A DNA stretch of 55,700 nt, taken from the NCBI RefSeq assembly GCF_938045205.1, contig NZ_CALIMY010000100.1:1-55700 (forward strand). The letters run 5' to 3'. Below the pieces are notes generated by a model. The model saw nothing but the letters and a program-made list of their open reading frames with translations. It was not told the DNA's origin and searched no databases. The number at the start of each line of letters is the position of its first letter. Positions within the stretch are counted from its first letter, which is position 1. Made by a program: the position numbers and the translations under genes. The DNA is from an uncultured Campylobacter sp. (lineage in GTDB: Bacteria; Campylobacterota; Campylobacteria; Campylobacterales; Campylobacteraceae). This document shows, one piece after another, positions 34,701 to 42,515 of the stretch.

Positions 34701-36935
34701 ATCAGCGTAAAAAGCGAGCCGAATTCCAAAGTGGTGCTCTACGCGGTCGATCTTGGAATTTTAGATATCGTCTCGCAAAGCGAGCTCGACGCGTTTGGGG
34801 CATTCGACGTTAGCGCGTATTTTGCGATGCAGTATTTCGATATTTACGACGATCTTAGCGTGTATCAAACCATAGCCAAAGAGCTAAGCTTCGGCGGCGA
34901 CGGCGTGATGGCGAAGGCTAAACGAAATTTAAGCCCTGTCGAAAATAAAAAGCAGAAAAAATTTATCAAGATGCTGATCGCAAAAGCGGACGCAAACGGC
35001 GAGGCGAAATTTGATCTCGCGCTACCGCAAAATTTTAACTCCATAGTCCGCCTAAGCGCTATGGCGATCGGAGAGGCGGCTACGATCGGCTCGGCAAACG
35101 TCGAAGCTAAGGTTCGAGACGACGTGATCATAAAGCCCGCCGATCTAACCTACATGGTACGCGGCGATGAAATTTCCGTGCCGCTAACGCTCATCAACAC
35201 CACCGACAAAGAGCAAAAGGCGGTCTTGAAAATCAGCTCATCTCCTTCGGTCGCTATAAGCGGCGGTGAGGCAAATTTCACGCTCAAACCGCTTGAGGTC
35301 AAGCATACGAACTTCACCGCGAGCGCGCTTGATATTGCGGATGCGAACATTAAATTTGATCTTGACGCAAACGGGCAGAAATTTAGCAACGATGTAGAAT
35401 TTGACATAATCAGCCAGTTCCCGCGCTCGAAGCTATTTCACGTAAGCTACGGCGATAAGCCGGTAACGCTCAAAATCGATCCGAGTTATAAAGAAATTTA
35501 TACTCACATCAGCGCTACGCCTAATGCTTTTAGCCTAGCGGACGAGCTATATCTCTATCCTTACGGTTGCACCGAGCAGCTTACTTCAAAGATGGTAGCG
35601 GTTGATTATGTCGCACGCAAAGACTCCAATAAAACCTTAACCAACCGCGTAAACGAGTATGCAAGTAGAATTCTATCTCGCCTCAAACCTAGCGGCAGTT
35701 TCGGCTACTGGAGTGCTCACGGCGTTACTAATTACTACGCTTCGATTTACGCAAGCGACGTTTTACTAGAGCTTGACGCGCGCTATAAATTCCTTAGCAA
35801 TAAGCAAAGATCGCTGATATTTAGCGCCTTAAAATCAGACTACGAAGATCAAGCGACGCTTCGAGTATATGCGGATTTCGTGCTAGATCAATACGGCAAG
35901 CTGGATGACGATGAGATAAATTTCATTTACGACAACGGCCTTTATGACAACTCGCCGATGGCTCGCATCGCTATGGCTGCGATACTTAAAAAGCACAATA
36001 TGACGACCGAATTTAACTTCATGCGTGAAAAAATAAACCAAATGGATTATGATTACGCCGAAGACGGAGCGGGCTTGACGTTTGCTAGCGACATAAGAGA
36101 CGCTGCCTTTAAGCTCTACGCATTCGGCAAGGCGGGCATCAAAGACGATAGCACGGCTCGCACGGTCGATGCGATCATTCGCGATCTAAAAAATATAAAC
36201 AACACGCAGGAGCGAGCGAGCGTAATACGCGGATTTGATGCGTATTTTAAGGACGCGAAAAAAGATATTAGCTTTGCTTTGAAATACGACGGCGAGGCGA
36301 AAAATTTCAATTCGCCGCTGGATACCAAACTCGCGGTTAAAGACGGCGCGATAGAATTTACGCCGATGAGCGGCAATGGCGAGCTATTTTTTACCGCTCT
36401 TGGCTTTGGATATGAAAGCGCGCCTTTAAAGCATGAGGCTTTGGGCATACAGAGCCTAAACGCCCATTCTATGGATAGCAAAAGGATTGAAATTTATCGT
36501 GAATTTATAGATGCTCGCGGCAACATAGTCGATCTAAACAAGCTTAAAGTAGGGCAGAAAATTTACTCTAAGATCAGCTGGCGAGCGAATTATTATCTTT
36601 ATAATTTCGTAATCGACGAGGCTATGCCTAGCTGCTTTGAGGCGGTCAATGAGCGCCTAGGCTCGGCTGCGCAGGCTAGAGTCGAGGGCATGCAAGACAG
36701 CGTGGCATTAGAACACACGGAGTATCTGTATGACCGAGTGCTTCGCTTTCCAAAAAGCGGCTATTTCTATTATGATCCGCGAGACGGAGAGAATAGTAGC
36801 GGCGTCATCTATACGCCAATAAACGTGATTATGGCAGGCTCGTGCGCGCTTCCTGCGATCTCTATCGAGGATATGCAATACGAGCAGGTAAATAACTACG
36901 ATCTGCAAACGCTTAAATTTAAAGTCGCTCGCTAA
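31767..36935 (+). CDS. yfhM: Bacterial alpha-2-macroglobulin with intact thioester motif
   Basis: The 1722-residue protein starts with a signal peptide (MKTKLLSAALFCALASFAAG), followed by repeated beta-sandwich MG domains and an A2M-type core. The thioester motif GCTEQL (CTEQ at 1268-1271) is intact, within an alpha/alpha-toroid region (residues about 1220-1500), followed by the receptor-like end. Such proteins trap proteases in the periplasm covalently and are often encoded next to pbpC, as here, which suggests guarding the envelope while PbpC repairs the wall. The ATG at 31767 has AAAGGA upstream. No lipobox is seen, unlike E. coli YfhM. The symbol is by analogy. Confidence 0.9.
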   Translation: MKTKLLSAALFCALASFAAGVEIKYASGAYEISGVDGSGFSVTQKQILKCTPKITGTYESVSESSIRLYPKPMLSAGVNYSCEARGVRFEFETEPFSTEHIALLRPGLVAIKFNDAVSKDALQQATRIYRAQNLAQNDISYELSSHDDRNFLFSFDPKAQNVVLQIESLTSKAGAKLQNPVELRTDEEPFNDSINASNLSGVQIRPAALKDGSLVARVCFPNYMDELSAKYIRIAGVSKFSLTQPRYYYYDEDEEGGESDDPSCYYYADIVSDEFMPNKSYEIRLLKGFGDSSYILRDEIKQSVKMGDRLPFVAFSDEKNFIPKSASLAFKSSNVNEVKISIAKVPEQNFRYFLNFESNEDSVGGLASEIAVKSFDIGGAKNAVAEHKIAMDFKGYEDGIYKITAFYKVGEKMQEVSRVAYLSDITAQVVLLERGALIYTSRLSNGEELSRAKVKIYSDKNELIVEDKTDGDGILRLENMEILAKNPRSIEISKGGEHAFVLFNNAVASVEKTITAKRPFVYLASELISPNERLLGTIVMKNRDFSSLKNTPIKFKIYDPSGTVVITRAQNTDEFGSVKIDELMGEKSGTYRLDLIYEDKIIASKSFSVENFVPNRIKNEILTAKDEYGADEIITLKLSSNYLAGAPAGDLKGSLEANAYEKELKIKGYEGFSFLNDRLKKKGATQLRRAEFTLSSAGKKELALSPAAADLNVSNAINILLNFSVTEEGKNVSAYRNLSYLPYDRIVGIRASKDFISSGDSVKFGFALLDSKTKTDVKGKIDVEIYRDDFTYVYDGNRYVEQESFNLVSAVSTDAREFEYKFQNGGNYLIVANDYSSGASAGVRVDVSGWGYYGRVNAKDVQSAKIKLTSDKVKAGDKIKGVINSPVESGVLNISLVGEQVYDYKILSIKGGSAEFELSVPEDFVGGHINAVIARAATPAAMPLRAYANVPVALDASSHKANVQILAEKSYKNGQNAQISVKSEPNSKVVLYAVDLGILDIVSQSELDAFGAFDVSAYFAMQYFDIYDDLSVYQTIAKELSFGGDGVMAKAKRNLSPVENKKQKKFIKMLIAKADANGEAKFDLALPQNFNSIVRLSAMAIGEAATIGSANVEAKVRDDVIIKPADLTYMVRGDEISVPLTLINTTDKEQKAVLKISSSPSVAISGGEANFTLKPLEVKHTNFTASALDIADANIKFDLDANGQKFSNDVEFDIISQFPRSKLFHVSYGDKPVTLKIDPSYKEIYTHISATPNAFSLADELYLYPYGCTEQLTSKMVAVDYVARKDSNKTLTNRVNEYASRILSRLKPSGSFGYWSAHGVTNYYASIYASDVLLELDARYKFLSNKQRSLIFSALKSDYEDQATLRVYADFVLDQYGKLDDDEINFIYDNGLYDNSPMARIAMAAILKKHNMTTEFNFMREKINQMDYDYAEDGAGLTFASDIRDAAFKLYAFGKAGIKDDSTARTVDAIIRDLKNINNTQERASVIRGFDAYFKDAKKDISFALKYDGEAKNFNSPLDTKLAVKDGAIEFTPMSGNGELFFTALGFGYESAPLKHEALGIQSLNAHSMDSKRIEIYREFIDARGNIVDLNKLKVGQKIYSKISWRANYYLYNFVIDEAMPSCFEAVNERLGSAAQARVEGMQDSVALEHTEYLYDRVLRFPKSGYFYYDPRDGENSSGVIYTPINVIMAGSCALPAISIEDMQYEQVNNYDLQTLKFKVAR

Positions 36936-36952
36936 GGCGTAGCGATTTTAAG

Positions 36953-36995
36953 GCTCGGCACGGATTTTGCATTTATTGCGATTTTTGTGCCGAGC
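36953..36995 (+). terminator. Hairpin terminator after alpha-2-macroglobulin
   Basis: Perfect 9-base arms GCTCGGCAC and GTGCCGAGC with a 25-base A/T-rich loop lie just after the stop and are followed by GCTTTTAT. Confidence 0.5.
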
Positions 36996-37205
36996 GCTTT
37001 TATGCTCGACAGATATTTGTAAACGAACGCCTGATAAAATTTTAAAATTTCAATTCCGCCCGCCCGCCGAATTTCAAAATTTTATATCAATGCCCATATT
37101 TCATAGCTTTTTACTATCTATTTATAACGTTATTCTATTTGACTTACCTTTAAATTCGAGTTATCATTTCTTTTAAATATACACTTTCAATTAAAGGAGT
37201 TGCAA

Positions 37206-38756
37206 ATGCAAGACGTATCAAGACGTAGTTTTTTAAAAATCAGCGCAGTGGGTGCGGGGGCGCTTGCGCTGGGAGCTAGTAGTGCGTGCGCGGCACAAAA
37301 CGCCAAGGACGTCAAATTTGACGAGGAATACGATATCGTCATCATCGGCACCGGTTTTGCGGGACTTGCCGCGGCGATTAAAGCCAGCGGACGCGGCAAA
37401 AAGGTGCTAGTGCTTGAAAAGATGGGTCGCGCGGGCGGAAATTCCGTCATCAACGGCGGAAATATGGCTGCTCCGATGAATAAATTTCAAGTCGCACAAG
37501 GCATCAAAGATAGCAAAGAGCTTTTTATCGCTGATGCCGTAAAAGACGGGCTCGGGCTTAACCACACCGATCTTTTGGGCGTGATGTTTGATCGCAGCAA
37601 CGATGCGGTGGATCTTTTGGTGGGCTGCGGAGCGGAGTTTAGCGATAAGTTGATCTTTGAAAGCGGCCACAGCGTTGCAAGAAGCTTGCAATCAACCAAC
37701 GGCTCGGGCTCGGGTTATATCCAACCGATGATGGGTAAACTTCAAAACGATCCTAACGTCACGATCAAGACCCGCACGAAATTTGACGATTTTATTGTGG
37801 ACGACAGCGGCCGCGTCGTGGGCGTAGAAGCGCGCGAGGAGTATAAATTTGATCCGAAGCTCTTTAGCGACGATCTGGAAAATAAAAGCGGCGAGAAAAA
37901 GAGCTATAAAGCTAAAGACGGCGTTTTGCTAGCCTCGGGCGGATACGGACGCGATCTATGGTACCGCCAGATCCAAGATCCGCGCGTAGTGCCTAGCATA
38001 GACAGCACCAACCATCCGGGAAGCTCGGCAGGAGCGATGCTAGCGGCAAATAGAATCGGCGCATTTACGCTTCTTACATCGTGGATTCAGTTCCTTCCAT
38101 ATTGCTCGCCCGATGAGAAGGGCTTCGGCGCCGCAGTAAATTTCACCAACCACTGCTGCAACACCTACGGTCTTACCGTCGATCCAAAGACGGGTAAACG
38201 CTTTATGGACGAGCACGCAGGGCGCAAGATCAAGGCAGACGCCTGCTTTAAGGTTATCGGCGAAAGCGAGAAAAACGACAACTATCCGGTAAACGTCTGC
38301 GACTCTCAAGCCGTCGCCGCGCGTAATCCGGTCTATACTTCAAGACCGCTGGAAGCGGGCGTTGTGAAGAAATTTGACACGCTAGAGGAGCTTGCAAAGG
38401 CTTACAATCTGCCGCTGGAGCCGTTTTTAAAGACCGTCGCGGATTATAACTCTTACGTCAAAGCGGGTAAAGATCCGGAATTCGGCAAGGTTGTCGATAA
38501 GCTGGACGGTATCGACGTTTCCAAGCCGCCGTTTTACGCAAGCCGCACGATGCCGAAGGTGCACCACACGATGGGAGGGCTCGAGATTAACACCAAAGCT
38601 CAGGTAATCTCGAGCCTTACTCACGAGCCGATCCCGGGGCTTTGGGCTGCGGGCGAGGTAACCGGCGGCGTGCACGGCGCGAGCAGACTGGGAACCTACG
38701 CGATCCTTGATTGTATGGTTTTCGGAATGATCGCGGGCGAGAGCATCGGAGCATAA
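37206..38756 (+). CDS. Tat-exported FAD reductase, fumarate-reductase-like (flavocytochrome c family without haem domain)
   Basis: The 516-residue protein has a Tat signal (SRRSFLKIS, ending near SSACAA), an FAD-binding GxGxxG (IIGTGFAGLAAAIKA) and the FAD_binding_2 fold ending GEVTGGVHGASRLGTYAILDCMVFG. There is no CXXCH haem motif, so an external electron donor is needed. The Arg of GASRLG and the His pair in VHHTMGG are kept, but the HPT and TEAxRG motifs of true fumarate reductases are replaced (WIQFLPYCSPDEKGFG; NFTNHCC), so the substrate is probably another unsaturated compound. The ATG is preceded by AAAGGAG. A paralogue follows downstream. Confidence 0.85.
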   Translation: MQDVSRRSFLKISAVGAGALALGASSACAAQNAKDVKFDEEYDIVIIGTGFAGLAAAIKASGRGKKVLVLEKMGRAGGNSVINGGNMAAPMNKFQVAQGIKDSKELFIADAVKDGLGLNHTDLLGVMFDRSNDAVDLLVGCGAEFSDKLIFESGHSVARSLQSTNGSGSGYIQPMMGKLQNDPNVTIKTRTKFDDFIVDDSGRVVGVEAREEYKFDPKLFSDDLENKSGEKKSYKAKDGVLLASGGYGRDLWYRQIQDPRVVPSIDSTNHPGSSAGAMLAANRIGAFTLLTSWIQFLPYCSPDEKGFGAAVNFTNHCCNTYGLTVDPKTGKRFMDEHAGRKIKADACFKVIGESEKNDNYPVNVCDSQAVAARNPVYTSRPLEAGVVKKFDTLEELAKAYNLPLEPFLKTVADYNSYVKAGKDPEFGKVVDKLDGIDVSKPPFYASRTMPKVHHTMGGLEINTKAQVISSLTHEPIPGLWAAGEVTGGVHGASRLGTYAILDCMVFGMIAGESIGA

Positions 38757-39215
38757 ATTTAAGCGCCTGCGAAATTTCGGCGCGAAGCGGTTGTCAACGC
38801 ACGCTTTGTTAAATTTTGGCGCGAAGTAGCGGTATGTGCTTTGCGCCGAAATACTATGTGCGCCTTTAAAATTTAGAAGCAGAGCCGCAAAGCGTGCCGT
38901 AGAATTTCAAAGCGTTTTAAAATTTAAAGCGCTTGAAATTCTGCGACGCGAGTTTTAAATTTGAATACCGCGCACTTTAAAATTTTATAGCGGCGGCAAA
39001 ATTTCGCACAGGCGGCGAGCAAATCCGTGCGCCGTAAATTTTAAAATTTACGCCTAGACTTCGGCTAGCGGAGCGGAGTTTATTCGCTTTAAATTTGCGC
39101 TTTTAAAATTTTCTTTTCTAAATTTTTAAAATTCTATCACTAAGTCTTTACGTTAAATTTTAAATTTCGCTACGTGGGTGTATAATCTATAAAATTTCAA
39201 CGCAAGGAGCAAAAA
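38757..39215. repeat. Spacer between the two reductase paralogues
   Basis: The 459 bases hold no gene but many AAATTT motifs, including the perfect 20-base palindrome at 39033-39052 (CGTAAATTTT and its complement). A TATAAT box at 39181-39186 and AAGGAG precede the downstream gene, so the second paralogue has its own promoter. Confidence 0.6.
39181..39186 (+). promoter_or_regulatory. -10 box for the second reductase paralogue
   Basis: TATAAT in the context GGGTGTATAATCTA, 30 bases before the ATG at 39216. Confidence 0.5.
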
Positions 39216-40760
39216 ATGCAAGAAATTTCAAGACGAAATTTTATTAAAATCGGCGCGGCGGGAGCTCTGGCTTTAACTGCAAGCAGTGCGAGTGCAACGC
39301 AAAACACCAAAGACGCAAAATTTGACGAAGAATACGATGTTGTTGTTATCGGTAGCGGTTTTGCAGGCTCGATGGCGACACTTCAGGCTCTTAAGCGCGG
39401 CAAAAAAGTGCTTATGATCGAAAAGATGGGCCGTGCGGGCGGCAATTCCGTCATTAACGCCGGCAATATGGCAGTGCCAAATAACGAATTCCAAAAAGCT
39501 GCGGGTATCACGGATAGTAAGGAGGCTTTCATCGCAGATTGCCTAAAAGACGGGCTAAATTTAAATCACGTAGATTTGCTAGGCGTCATCTACGACCGCG
39601 CAGGCGACGCTTTTGAATACCTAAAAAGCATCGGAGTGGAGTTTTCGGGCAAGGTGATATCTGCCAGTGGACACTCGCTAAAGCGCGCCGTACAGGCCAA
39701 AAATGCTAGCGGCTCGGGCTACATCCAGCCGATGCATAAGGCGATCGAGGAAAATGCAAATGCCGTAATCAAAAAGCGCACGAAATTTGACGACTTCGTA
39801 ACCGACGATAACAGTCGCGTCGTGGGTGTGAAATGCCGCGAGGAGTATAAATTTGATCCACAGCTTTCTAGCGACGACAGAGAAAACAAAAGCGGCGAAG
39901 TAAAATTTTTTAAAGCCAGAGACGGCGTCATTTTGGCTGCGGGCGGATACAGCTCGGATAAGTGGTTTCGCGCTCAGCAGGTGCCGTATCTAAAAGACAA
40001 TATCGAAACCGTAAGCCAACCAGGCGCTACCGCAGGTGCGCTTATCGCGGCGATGAAGTTAGGTGCGAATCCTTTGCAACTCAGCTGGATTCAACTAAAT
40101 CCTTATACCAATCCTAGCGAGAAGGGATTTGGTACTTCTGCGTTATTTTCAAATCACTGCGCTAACGACTATGGTCTAACTGTCGATCCAAAGACGGGTA
40201 AACGCTTTATGAACGAGCACGCCGGGCGCAAGATCAAAACCGAAGCGATCTTTAAATGCATGGCGGAGAGCGAAAATAACGACAACTATCCCGTAAATAT
40301 CTGCGATCAAGCCGCAGTTGATGCAAATAATCCGGTCTATACGTCAAAAGGCGTAGAAGCAGGCTCAATTAAAAAATTTAATACCTTGGAAGAGCTTGCA
40401 AAATTTTATAAAATTCCGCTGGAGCCGTTTTTAAAAACCGTCGCGGATTTTAACGGCTATGTCAAAGCAGAAAGTGACCCGGAGTTTGGCAAGCCTTTGA
40501 CAAAAGCCGACGTAGGCGGTATCGACGTATCAAAAGCTCCATTTTATGCGTGCCAAACAAGCCCGAAAATTCTTTACTGCATGGGCGGCGTGCAGATCAA
40601 TACCAAAGCCCAGGTTATTGACGCGGCTAGCGGCGAGCCGATCGCAGGGCTATATGCAGCGGGCGAAATCACCGGTGGCGTTCACGGCGCAAGTAGGCTC
40701 GGTACTATGAGCATGGCTGATTGTATGGTTTTTGGCATGGTGGCGGCAGAAAATATCTGA
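39216..40760 (+). CDS. Second Tat-exported FAD reductase paralogue
   Basis: The 514-residue protein is a clear paralogue of the gene at 37206, aligning end to end: Tat signal SRRNFIKIG, VVIGSGFAG, the shared FDEEYDV and KMGRAGGNSVIN segments, and GEITGGVHGASRLGT at the end. It has no haem motif. Compared with the first copy the active-site region differs: WIQLNPYTNPSEKGFG instead of WIQFLPY, and KILYCMGG instead of KVHHTMGG, so the His pair is lost. This points to a different substrate. A hairpin follows the stop. The redox partner is not adjacent. Confidence 0.85.
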   Translation: MQEISRRNFIKIGAAGALALTASSASATQNTKDAKFDEEYDVVVIGSGFAGSMATLQALKRGKKVLMIEKMGRAGGNSVINAGNMAVPNNEFQKAAGITDSKEAFIADCLKDGLNLNHVDLLGVIYDRAGDAFEYLKSIGVEFSGKVISASGHSLKRAVQAKNASGSGYIQPMHKAIEENANAVIKKRTKFDDFVTDDNSRVVGVKCREEYKFDPQLSSDDRENKSGEVKFFKARDGVILAAGGYSSDKWFRAQQVPYLKDNIETVSQPGATAGALIAAMKLGANPLQLSWIQLNPYTNPSEKGFGTSALFSNHCANDYGLTVDPKTGKRFMNEHAGRKIKTEAIFKCMAESENNDNYPVNICDQAAVDANNPVYTSKGVEAGSIKKFNTLEELAKFYKIPLEPFLKTVADFNGYVKAESDPEFGKPLTKADVGGIDVSKAPFYACQTSPKILYCMGGVQINTKAQVIDAASGEPIAGLYAAGEITGGVHGASRLGTMSMADCMVFGMVAAENI

Positions 40761-40771
40761 ATTTAGGGCGC

Positions 40772-40796
40772 GACGGCATATTTAAATTTCGCCGTC
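40772..40796 (+). terminator. Hairpin after the second reductase paralogue
   Basis: GACGGC and GCCGTC arms enclose an A/T-rich loop with an AAATTT, 11 bases after the stop; no strong T run follows. Confidence 0.35.
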
Positions 40797-40894
40797 ACGT
40801 CTAAATTTTAAAATTTTATGCAAAAAAGCGTAAAATTCTATTCGTTCGGTAAGGGTTAAATTTCACCGAAATTCGCATAGTCTGGGAGACGGGT

Positions 40895-41656
40895 ATGATA
40901 GCGATCTATTTTAGTGCCACGGGCAACACGAAGCACTGCGTGGGTAGGCTCATCGCTCATCTTGGCGGCGTCTGCGTCTCGATCGAGAGCGAGGCTTGCG
41001 GCGAGCTTTTAAAATGCCACAATGACATTATTTTGGCGTATCCCGTCTATTTTAGCGACCTGCCGCGTATCGTGCGCGACTTCCTCTACCGAAACGGCGC
41101 GAGCTTTAGCGGCAAAAACGTATTCATCTTCGCTACGATGGAGATATTCAGCGGCGACGGGGCAGGGTGCGCGGCTAGAATTTTAAAACAATTCGGCGCA
41201 AATATAACGGGCGGCGCTCATATCAAAATGCCCGCGTTCATCCTCGACGTGGCGATTTTTGGCTACTCGCGAGCGAAAAACGAGCGCATAATCAAAGAGG
41301 CGGACGCTAAAGTCAGACGCGTTGCGGAGGCGCTTAGCGCAGGCCGTCCGCCGCAAGAGGGGCTGGGCGCGCTTTGTCGTATCGCAGGGTTTTTAGGACA
41401 GCGACTTTGGATGAAAATTTGGGATAAAAGCCCCTTTGCCAAGCGCAAGCCGAGCCTCGATCCATCGCGATGCAGCGGCTGCGGGGCTTGCGTCAAACCC
41501 TGCCCGATGCGTAACATAAAGCTCGCTTGCAAAAAGGCGCAATTCGGCGATGAATGCACGCTTTGCTACAGGTGCGTAAATATATGCGAGCGCAGAGCCA
41601 TAACGATCCTAGGCAGGGCGAAAAATTTAGAAAAGTCTATCGCCGCAGACTTATGA
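40895..41656 (+). CDS. EFR1-family flavodoxin/4Fe-4S ferredoxin
   Basis: The 253-residue protein fuses a flavodoxin-like domain (about 1-150, with the FMN phosphate loop YFSATGNTKHC and the AYPVYFSDLP segment) to two 4Fe-4S clusters near the C-terminus (CSGCGACVKPCP and CTLCYRCVNICE). This is the EFR1-type layout of cytoplasmic electron carriers. It could pass electrons among low-potential pathways; no partner is evident next to it. It follows the two reductases but is cytoplasmic, so a direct link is doubtful. A decayed gene starts 10 bases downstream. Confidence 0.85.
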   Translation: MIAIYFSATGNTKHCVGRLIAHLGGVCVSIESEACGELLKCHNDIILAYPVYFSDLPRIVRDFLYRNGASFSGKNVFIFATMEIFSGDGAGCAARILKQFGANITGGAHIKMPAFILDVAIFGYSRAKNERIIKEADAKVRRVAEALSAGRPPQEGLGALCRIAGFLGQRLWMKIWDKSPFAKRKPSLDPSRCSGCGACVKPCPMRNIKLACKKAQFGDECTLCYRCVNICERRAITILGRAKNLEKSIAADL

Positions 41657-41666
41657 GGACGAGCTC

Positions 41667-41956
41667 ATGCCTCGCAAGTTCGCAATAAAATGCGTAAAAA
41701 CGGGCGAGGAAATTTTAATTTTTGATAGCACTGCGTACGGCTAAAGCGCGATGTTCTGCGACGAATATGGCGCAAAAAAGTAGCCCGCTGCGAGCTAGTG
41801 AAATTTAACCTGCCGCCGTGCAAGACCCGCGTAAAATTTGGCTACAGCACCCGCTACGGATACGAGACAGACGAGCGTGGTAGAGTCATACTGATAAACG
41901 ACGGGGCTGCCTCATGGGGCGAGGTAAGGCAAACGGCTTTGATTATATCGCCGTAA
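41667..41956 (+). pseudogene. Decayed small gene (in-frame stop and frameshift)
   Basis: An ATG at 41667 opens MPRKFAIKCVKTGEEILIF, meets TAA at 41742 but continues sensibly in the same frame (SAMFCDEYGAKK), then shifts frame near 41780 into VARCELVKFNLPPCK and on through GYSTRYGYETDERGRVILI to TAA at 41954. Codon use in all parts resembles real genes. I read it as a protein of about 95 residues broken by one stop and one frameshift; sequencing error is the alternative. Family unknown. Confidence 0.5.
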
Positions 41957-42515
41957 GCTGCGAGGATGAAACAGACAAAAAGACAAAATTTCGCTTGTGT
42001 AGGCGGCCTTAAATCTCAAGTCCGTCTTTTTTTGCTCCGTATTTAAATTTTACTCTGTCGCTAAATACTCCTAAATTCAAATTCTCTAGAACCGAATGTG
42101 GCGTCTTAGAATTTTAGTAAAGGTTTATTCTGTAATACTGCGCCGTAAAATTTCAGCGAAGGCTTATTTTACCGCATATCTCAAAATTCTTAAATTACCC
42201 GCGCCGGCCCACTTAAGCTATAAAGCGCTTGCCTTATCACTTCGCCTAAGGGCAAAATGCCGCGCCTTGCCTTATTAATTCGCCGCAGAATTTCGCGGTA
42301 AAACTAAATTTTAAAATTTGGCCCATTTAAATTTAAAAGCGCACGACTATCGCAAAAATCATCCAATATTATTGGCGACGCCGGCCTAATTTTAAAATTA
42401 CACTATCGCCTCTATATACGGCTATAGCCGTTAAATTTTAAGCAACAATAGGCGATAAAATTTTAAGAATTTCGCCGCCCAGCATTTCTTTACGCCACCA
42501 AGCCCACAAAACCGC
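41957..42515. repeat. Spacer with degenerate tandem repeats
   Basis: No gene in 559 bases. Near-duplicate segments such as GCTTGCCTTATCACTTCGCC (from 42227) and GCCTTGCCTTATTAATTCGCC (about 47 bases later) show local duplication and decay. RAATTY motifs are scattered through it. A 60-codon open frame at 42096-42278 only translates these repeats. Confidence 0.5.

Noticed and set aside
37200..37205. TTG start two codons before the first reductase ATG
   Set aside because: The AAAGGAG spacing suits the ATG at 37206, and the TTG overlaps the ribosome binding site's edge.
37206..40760. Calling the paralogues flavocytochrome c fumarate reductases
   Set aside because: There is no CXXCH haem motif, and the fumarate-binding motifs are replaced.
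42096..42278. 60-codon open frame after the decayed gene
   Set aside because: It only translates the degenerate tandem repeats of the spacer.
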